NCBI GenBank assembly: GCA_023248915.1
Contig: JAHFDQ010000394.1
Location: forward strand, 1-5,995
Direction: 5' to 3'
Length of the DNA: 5,995 nucleotides
Source: Archangiaceae bacterium
Lineage (GTDB): Bacteria; Myxococcota; Myxococcia; Myxococcales; Myxococcaceae
Part shown: positions 1 to 4,700 of the stretch, piece after piece
Layout: each line of letters starts with the position of its first letter
Position numbering within the stretch: the first letter of the stretch is position 1
Notes under the pieces: model-generated
Told to the model about the DNA's origin: nothing
Seen by the model: only the letters and a program-made list of their open reading frames with translations
Database searches by the model: none
Program-made: the position numbers and the translations under genes

Positions 1-114
1 CAACTTGTTCCTAGCGGCCTTCGCCAGCTTCCCCCGGCCCTTCCCCGCGAGCGCGTCGAGCAGAGCCAAGCGATCGGAATCACGGGGCGCGGCCGCGAAT
101 TAGATGCGATCGCC
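1..114. other. Unassigned left-edge segment before the deacetylase fragment
   Basis: No gene could be recognised here. The + frame of the deacetylase is open through the whole segment, but the encoded residues (rich in Gln, Pro and Arg) do not resemble the usual N-terminus of that family. On the - strand, the 33 codons from just after a TAA at 102-100 to the left edge read as a Lys/Arg/Leu/Ala-rich, amphipathic-looking stretch (LLDALAGKGRGKLAKAARNK). It has no ATG; a TTG near 69 is the only plausible start and has no clear ribosome binding site. This could be the end of yet another truncated gene, or non-coding sequence. Confidence 0.3.
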
Positions 115-879
115 CTGGGTATCGAGGCGCCGACCGGTTTCGAGCCCCGGCGCGCGGACTTCGCGGTCTGGTACCTGCTCGCGACCAGGTGGCTGGCGCC
201 CCGCCAGATGCGCGCACCGCCGCTGGTGTCCTACGGCGACCTCGCGCGGGTGCACACGCCCGAGTACCTGGAAACCCTCTCCGAGCCCGACACCCTGGCG
301 CGCATCTTCTCGGTCGACCCGTCCGACGTCGTGCCGGACCAGCTCATGCGCACCGTCCGCCTCGCGGCCGGAGCCACCCTCGAGGCGGCGCGGGACGCGG
401 TCGCCCGCGGCCGGCCCTGCCTGAACACCCTGGGAGGCTTTCACCACGCCGGCCCGGCCAGGGGTGGCGGCTTCTGCGCGGTCAACGACGTCGCGGTGGC
501 CGTCGCCGCGCTTCGGGCCGACGGCTTCGACGCGCCAGTCGCGGTGCTGGACTTCGACGCCCACCCCCCGGACGGGACCGCCGCGTGCTTGAGGGGCGAC
601 CCGCGCTGTCACCTGGCGTCGCTCTCGGGCTCGGACTGGGGCCGGCTGGACGGAGTCGACGAGACCGTCTTGCCCGAAGGCTGTGGCGACGCCCGCTACC
701 TGACGGCGCTCGAGGCTCTCTTGGCGGCGGACGTCAGGCCGCGTTCGCTCCCACGTCGACGCTCGGAAGCACCGCGTCGGGGTGGTCGGCCCTCCACGTT
801 GCGGGCAGGAGCGCTGGCATGTCGCACAGGCGAATTCGACGCGTCGCCAAGCGTGGCAGGACATCGGCGAGATACTTGA
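115..879 (+). pseudogene. Histone deacetylase family protein, internal fragment (truncated)
   Basis: The product belongs to the zinc-dependent histone deacetylase / acetylpolyamine amidohydrolase fold, whose members remove acetyl groups from lysine or polyamines. Recognisable family sequence runs from about 115 to 726. Numbering from the ATG at 208, it shows GGFHHA (residues 76-81, the His-His pair of the charge-relay site), GFCAVND (88-94) and DFDAH (115-119, two of the three metal ligands). The stretch after DFDAH is PPDG rather than the HGDG of class I enzymes. Homology stops after ALEALLA near 726. The frame then runs on through sequence antisense to an IS66 remnant until TGA at 877-879, giving a foreign tail of about 50 residues. 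The third metal ligand and the catalytic Tyr, which belong to the missing C-terminal half, are absent, so activity is not expected. The 5' end is uncertain: the frame is open to the window edge, but family-like sequence (IEAPTGFEPRRADFAVWYLL) begins only near 119. ATG 208 would fall inside the domain and is probably not the original start. Confidence 0.82.
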
Positions 880-1071
880 CCGGGTCCACCTTCGCCAGCT
901 TGCAGCAGCCCAGCACGGTGTACGCGACGGCGGCCCCCTCCGCACCGGCATCGCTTCCCGCGAAAAGAAAGTTCTTCCCGTGAGGGCAGCACGGACATGC
1001 AGCCTCTTGACGGCGCCGTTGTCGATGGGCACGACGCCATCGAACGGTAAGAGGGTAAACTCCGGCATGGT
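734..1071 (-). pseudogene. IS66-family transposase (TnpC type), C-terminal remnant, frameshifted
   Basis: This is the C-terminal end of the DDE transposase of an IS66-type insertion sequence. Reading on the minus strand, the first part (about 1068-977) encodes DGVVPIDNGAVKRLHV, matching the DN-x3-ER-x-L region that precedes the IS66 C-terminal domain. The second part (about 976-734), in another frame, encodes KNFLFAGSDAGAE, then YLADVLPRLA and DMPALLPA, which is the typical IS66 C-terminal domain, ending at a TGA at 736-734. The two parts join only through a frameshift between about 979 and 970 (a net change of -1, modulo 3). The Glu normally found in the DN-x3-ER motif is Lys here. The rest of the transposase, its partner genes and both terminal repeats are missing. 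The remnant abuts the broken deacetylase within a few bases of its stop, which suggests a deletion or fusion rather than a clean insertion. Confidence 0.8.
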
Positions 1072-1255
1072 TACGAGGCAGCACCTCGCGGCCAAGCTCG
1101 GCGTGTGCCGCAGCACCATCGGCAAGTGGCGCCGCCAGGGGCGTCTCAAGGGCCGCATCTGCAACGACCACGGCGAGTGGCTCTTCTGGCCCCCAGAGGG
1201 GCTTCCGCCCGACTCAACGCCCCCGCCTTCACCCGTCCCGCCCAGCCGCAATGAC
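1067..1255 (+). pseudogene. Helix-turn-helix fragment of a recombinase/transposase-like protein
   Basis: From ATG 1067 the + strand encodes a compact DNA-binding motif: QHLAAKLGVCRSTIGKW reads as a MerR/excisionase-like helix-turn-helix (residues about 5-21). It is followed by RRQGRLKGRICNDHGEWLF, a wing-like segment, and then a Pro-rich tail. The pattern of an HTH, then GRLKG, then N-D-x-G-E-x-L-F is familiar from the C-terminal part of proteins annotated as recombinases or IS-associated regulators. That is recall of a pattern, not a search result. The sequence looks cut at both sides. Just upstream lies the antisense IS66 remnant, and after about 1255 the frame enters a possible IS end and then overlaps the IS200 fragment out of frame, stopping at 1475-1477. 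No clear ribosome binding site precedes ATG 1067, so expression is doubtful. Confidence 0.42.
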
Positions 1256-1290
1256 AACTTGGGCTTGATCCGGTTTGGTGGACACTTTCC
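1247..1290 (+). repeat. Possible terminal inverted repeat of an insertion sequence (IS3-like)
   Basis: The segment around CTTGATCCGGTTTGGTGGACAC resembles the ends of several IS3-family elements, which often carry a (G/T)GTGGACA-type core. It lies exactly where one gene fragment (HTH) stops and the next (IS200 half) begins, as expected of a transposon boundary. A short internal inverted pair, GGACAC at about 1280-1285 and GTGTCC at about 1304-1309, is also visible. No matching second end and no IS3 orfA/orfB were found in the window, so this would be a solitary end. The assignment rests on pattern recall and is tentative. Confidence 0.28.
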
Positions 1291-1298
1291 GAAGCAAG

Positions 1299-1304
1299 TA
1301 AGGG
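1299..1304 (+). promoter_or_regulatory. Ribosome binding site for the truncated IS200 transposase ORF
   Basis: TAAGGG lies six bases before ATG 1311 and is the only purine-rich Shine-Dalgarno-like sequence near any of the left-side fragments. It supports ATG 1311 as a usable start. Because homology to the transposase begins only a few codons after this ATG, the site was probably acquired from the sequence fused upstream. Confidence 0.45.
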
Positions 1305-1310
1305 TGTCCT

Positions 1311-1550
1311 ATGGAGACCGAAGAGAAGCCGAAGTACTCGGTGGCACAAACCATGGGGTACATCAAAGGGAAGAGCGCGATCCACATCGCCCGGGTGTAC
1401 ATGGGGCGGAAGAGGAACTACGTGGGTCAGCATTTCTGGGCGAGGGGGTACTTCGTCTCGACGGTGGGTCGGGATGAAGCGACCGTTCGCGAGTACATCC
1501 GTCATCAAGAGGTCGAGGACAAGCGGTTGGATCAGCTGAACCTGGTGTAG
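1311..1550 (+). CDS. tnpA: IS200-family Y1 transposase, C-terminal half (truncated TnpA)
   Basis: The 79-residue product matches the C-terminal half of IS200-type TnpA, a single-strand transposase of the HUH/Y1 class that normally has about 130-150 residues. Visible signatures are PKYSVAQ (8-14), YIKGKSAIHIAR (17-28), the QHFWARGYFVSTVGRD block (40-55) and EYIRHQEVEDKRLDQL (61-76). Tyr62 with Gln66 fits the nucleophile-plus-Gln (Y-x3-Q) arrangement of the active-site helix. The N-terminal half with the H-x-H metal-binding motif is missing, so strand cleavage is not expected from this protein alone. The start at ATG 1311 is supported by TAAGGG six bases upstream. The first few residues (METEE) look like a fusion junction rather than native transposase. 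The gene ends at TAG 1548-1550 and is followed by a hairpin cluster that probably includes the element's right end. It converges on the large repeat-protein gene. Confidence 0.86.
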   Translation: METEEKPKYSVAQTMGYIKGKSAIHIARVYMGRKRNYVGQHFWARGYFVSTVGRDEATVREYIRHQEVEDKRLDQLNLV

Positions 1551-1556
1551 TGAGGC

Positions 1557-1653
1557 GCCACCTTCAGGTGGCTAACAGGGCCGCTCGCGAGCGGCCCACA
1601 ACCAAGCCGCCTTGGGCGGCTCACATTCTTGATTCCACCGGCTTTGCCGGTGG
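1557..1653. repeat. Cluster of four perfect hairpins; probable right end of the IS200-like element
   Basis: Four successive perfect inverted repeats occupy most of the 100 bases after the transposase stop. (1) GCCACC/GGTGGC, 1557-1572, loop of 4. (2) GGGCCGCT/AGCGGCCC, 1578-1597, loop CGCG, so the full 20 bases are palindromic. (3) AGCCGCC/GGCGGCT, 1605-1621, loop of 3. (4) CCACCGGC/GCCGGTGG, 1635-1653, loop of 3. IS200/IS605 elements have no terminal inverted repeats; their TnpA recognises subterminal hairpins, so one of these, most likely the last, may be the right-end recognition hairpin. The others could block read-through transcription between the two convergent genes. None is followed by a clear T-run on either strand, so a classic Rho-independent terminator is not demonstrated. 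Confidence 0.6.
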
Positions 1654-1763
1654 TCCCTCAAATTTCAGCGAGTCTCCCGCAACGGGGTCTGCACTCGAAG
1701 AAGCTGCTGCCCGTGGGCGTGTTCGCGCCGGCCCTCGACGTCGAGTCGGAGAGCCTCCAAGAC
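1654..1763. other. Intergenic segment between the IS200 remnant and the repeat-protein gene
   Basis: About 110 bases separate the last hairpin from the stop of the repeat-protein gene. I see no recognisable gene here. The only structure noted is a 12-base palindrome, CTCGACGTCGAG, at 1734-1745. Reading frames crossing the segment encode nothing I recognise. Confidence 0.4.
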
Positions 1764-4700
1764 TTACCCACCGGCGACGCGTCGTGTCACCCGGCCTGCA
1801 GATTTCGCTCGCGTTCGTCCGCGCCGTCGCCGCGCCAGGGCGCCGAGGCCGAAGAGGCCCCACAGGAGGCTGCCTGCGCCGGCGCCCGCCTGGCAGTCGC
1901 AGCCCAGCGTGTACGTCTTCGCCGGAGCGCGGGTGACGTCGAAGGGTGCAGAGAAGCCGTCCGCAGCGCCGGCCGAGGAGGCCCGCAGGGTGTAGCCGAC
2001 ACCCGGACGGTTGAGGGACAAGTCCGCGAAGCTGGCCACGCCGTCCGCGGCGTCCACCGAGGTGGCCCCCGAAAGCGTCGCCTTCCCGGGGTTGTCCAGG
2101 AGGGCGAGGGCAATGGTAGGCGAAGCCCCCGGCACCGAGTTGCCAAACGCGTCTTGCACCGCCACCTGCACTGCGGGTTCCAGCGGCGTGCTGGACGCCG
2201 TGTCGACGGGTTGGACGACGAAGGCCAACTTCGCCATCGCCCCCGCCGAAATGTCGAAGGGTGCGCTGGTGGCTGTCCCCAAACCCGGTGCCGAAGCCGA
2301 CAGCGTGTAGCCCGCCCCGGCCTTGTCGAGAGACAAGTCTGCGAAGGTGGCGATGCCGTCGACGGTCGGCATGACGCCGGTGCCACGCAGAACGGAATTG
2401 CCCGGGTTGTCGAGAATGGCGACGAAGATGCTTGCCAGGGCGGACGGCAGCGTGTTGCCCGCCCCGTCTTGAATGGCCACCGCCACCGCCGGAGTGAGAG
2501 TGGCCCCGGCCACCGTGGTGACGGGGTTGACGACGAAGGCCAACTGTGCCGCCACCCCCGCCGTAATGTCGAAGGCGTTACTGGAAGCCCCGGAGAGCCC
2601 CGTGGACGAAGCCGTGAGGGTGTAGCCCACCCCCGGACGGTTGATGGAGAGGCCCGAAAACGCCGCCACGCCGCCCGTCGCCGTCAGCGTCGAGACTCCG
2701 CTCAGCGTGCCTCCTCCAGGGTTGCTGCCGATGGCCAACACCACGTTGGTTGCAGTGGAGGTGACGTTTCCCAGCGCGTCCAGCACCTCCACCGAGGCCG
2801 CAAGCGCCGCCCCTGCGGTGGCGCTCGAAGGCTGCACCACGAAGGCCAGCTTCGCCGGCGCACCCGCGGTGACGTCGAACGCCGCGCTGGTGGCGTCGGT
2901 AAGCCCACCCGAAGAAGCCACCAGCGTGTAGCCGATTCCCATCTTGTCCAACGTCAACCCGGCAAACGTCGCCACGCCCCCCACCGCGCTCGCCGCCCCC
3001 GCCCCGCCCAGCACGCTGCCTCCAGGGTTGTTGCCCAGGGCCAGTGACACACTCGCCACCGACGAAGTGTCCGTGTTGCCGAAGGCGTCCTGCACCGCCA
3101 CCTGCACGGCCGGAGTCTCCACTCCTCCCGCGGGCAGGGCCGACGGCTGCACCACGAAGCCCAGCTGCACCACCGACGCGATGCTGATGTCGAAGGGAGT
3201 GCTGGTGATGCCGGCAAGCCCTCCCGACGAGGCCACCAGCGTGTACCCCGCGCCCACCTTGTCCACCCACAAGCCGGCAAACGAAGCCACTCCGCCCACC
3301 GCCGCCACCGCCGCGCCTCCAGAAAGAGTGCCTCCTCCCGGGTTGTTGCCCAACGCCAGCGCAACGCTTGCCGTCGAGGACGGAAGCGCATTGCCCAGCG
3401 CGTCCAGCACCGCCACTTGTACCGAGGGAGAAAGCGCAACTCCCGCCAGCGCGCTGGATGGCTGCACCAGGAAAGCCAACTGCGCCGCCGCCCCGGCCAC
3501 TATGTCAAAGGCAGCGCTGGTGGCCCCGATGAGCCCAGTCGAGGAAGCGACGAGAGTGTAGCCAACACCCGTCTTGTCGATGGAGAGGTCGCTGAAGGCG
3601 GCCACCCCGCCTACTGCATTCAGCGGGTTGGTGCCCGAGAGAGTCCCTGCACCGGGGTTGTTGCCGAAGGCCACTGTGATGGGCGCGGCGGACGCACCCG
3701 CCAGGTTGCCGAAGGCGTCTTCCACCACCACCGAAGGAGTGAGGGCCGCCCCGGCCGACGCACTCGAAGGCTGCACCAGGAAGGCCAGCTGCACCGGCAC
3801 CCCGGCCACGATGTCGAAGGCAGCGCTCGTGGCCGCGGAAAGCCCGGCCGAGGAAGCCACCAGGGTGTAGCCGACTCCCGCCTTGTCGAGGGACAGGTTG
3901 CCGAACGCCGCCACCCCACTCGACGCCGCCACCGGAGTGGTGCCGGACAACACTCCGCCCCCGGGGTTGTTGCCCACCGCCACGGCGATACTCGCCGCCG
4001 ACGAGACGACGACGTTGCCGAAGCCGTCCTGCACTGCCACCGAGGGCGTCATGGCCGCCCCGGCGGACGTACTCGCCGGCTGCACTGTGAAGGCCAGCTT
4101 CGTCGCCGCGCCCGCGACAATGTCGAAGGCGACGCTGATGGCCGCGGAAAGCCCGGCCGAGGAGGCCAACAGCGTGTAGCCCACTCCCGCCTTGTCGATG
4201 GAGAGGTTGCTGAACGTCGCCACGCCGCTCGAAGCCGCCAAGGAGGCAGTCCCCGACAGCGTACCGGCTCCGGGGTTGGCGCCGATGGCCAGGGCAATCG
4301 GAGCTACCGAAGACGCGATGGTGTTGCCCGACGCGTCCTGCACCGTCACCACCACGGCCGGGGCAATGGCCACTCCCGCCACCGAAGAAGTCGGCTGCAC
4401 GGCGAAGGCCAGCTTCGTCGCCACTCCGGCGGAAATGTCGAAGGCGAGGCTGGTGACTCCGGAAAGCCCACTCGAAGTCGCCGCCAGCGTGTAGCCCATC
4501 CCCGCCTTGTCTATGGACAAGCCGGGGAAGGTGGCGACACCCGCGACGGCATTTTGCGCCACCGTCCCCGACAGCACCCCTCCACCCGGGTTGGTGCCGA
4601 TTGCCATCGCAATAGTCACCGCGGAAGAGGTGTCGGTGTTGCCCAGCGCGTCCTGCACCGCCACCGCCACGGCTGGCGTAACCATTGCCCCAGCCGTCGT

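Noticed and set aside
189..983. 264-codon plus-strand frame overlapping the deacetylase
   Set aside because: Its product is Arg/Gly/Pro-rich and without motifs, while the neighbouring frame carries unmistakable deacetylase motifs.
100..1257. 385-codon open frame on the minus strand
   Set aside because: Most of it is antisense to the deacetylase and HTH fragments, with Arg/Pro-rich composition typical of GC-rich shadow frames. Only the stretch of about 1068-977 is meaningful, as part of the IS66 remnant.
1605..1653. Hairpins 3 and 4 as Rho-independent terminators
   Set aside because: Neither strand shows a T-run directly after the stems, so a terminator call is not supported, though some effect on transcription is possible.
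1734..1745. 12-base palindrome CTCGACGTCGAG as a possible operator
   Set aside because: It lies between the ends of two convergent genes with no promoter nearby, and such palindromes are common by chance in GC-rich DNA.
1629..3047. 472-codon open frame on the plus strand
   Set aside because: It lies opposite the repeat-protein gene and encodes Arg/His/Gly-rich sequence with no recognisable domain. A real gene here would have to overlap a clearly conserved tandem-repeat gene.
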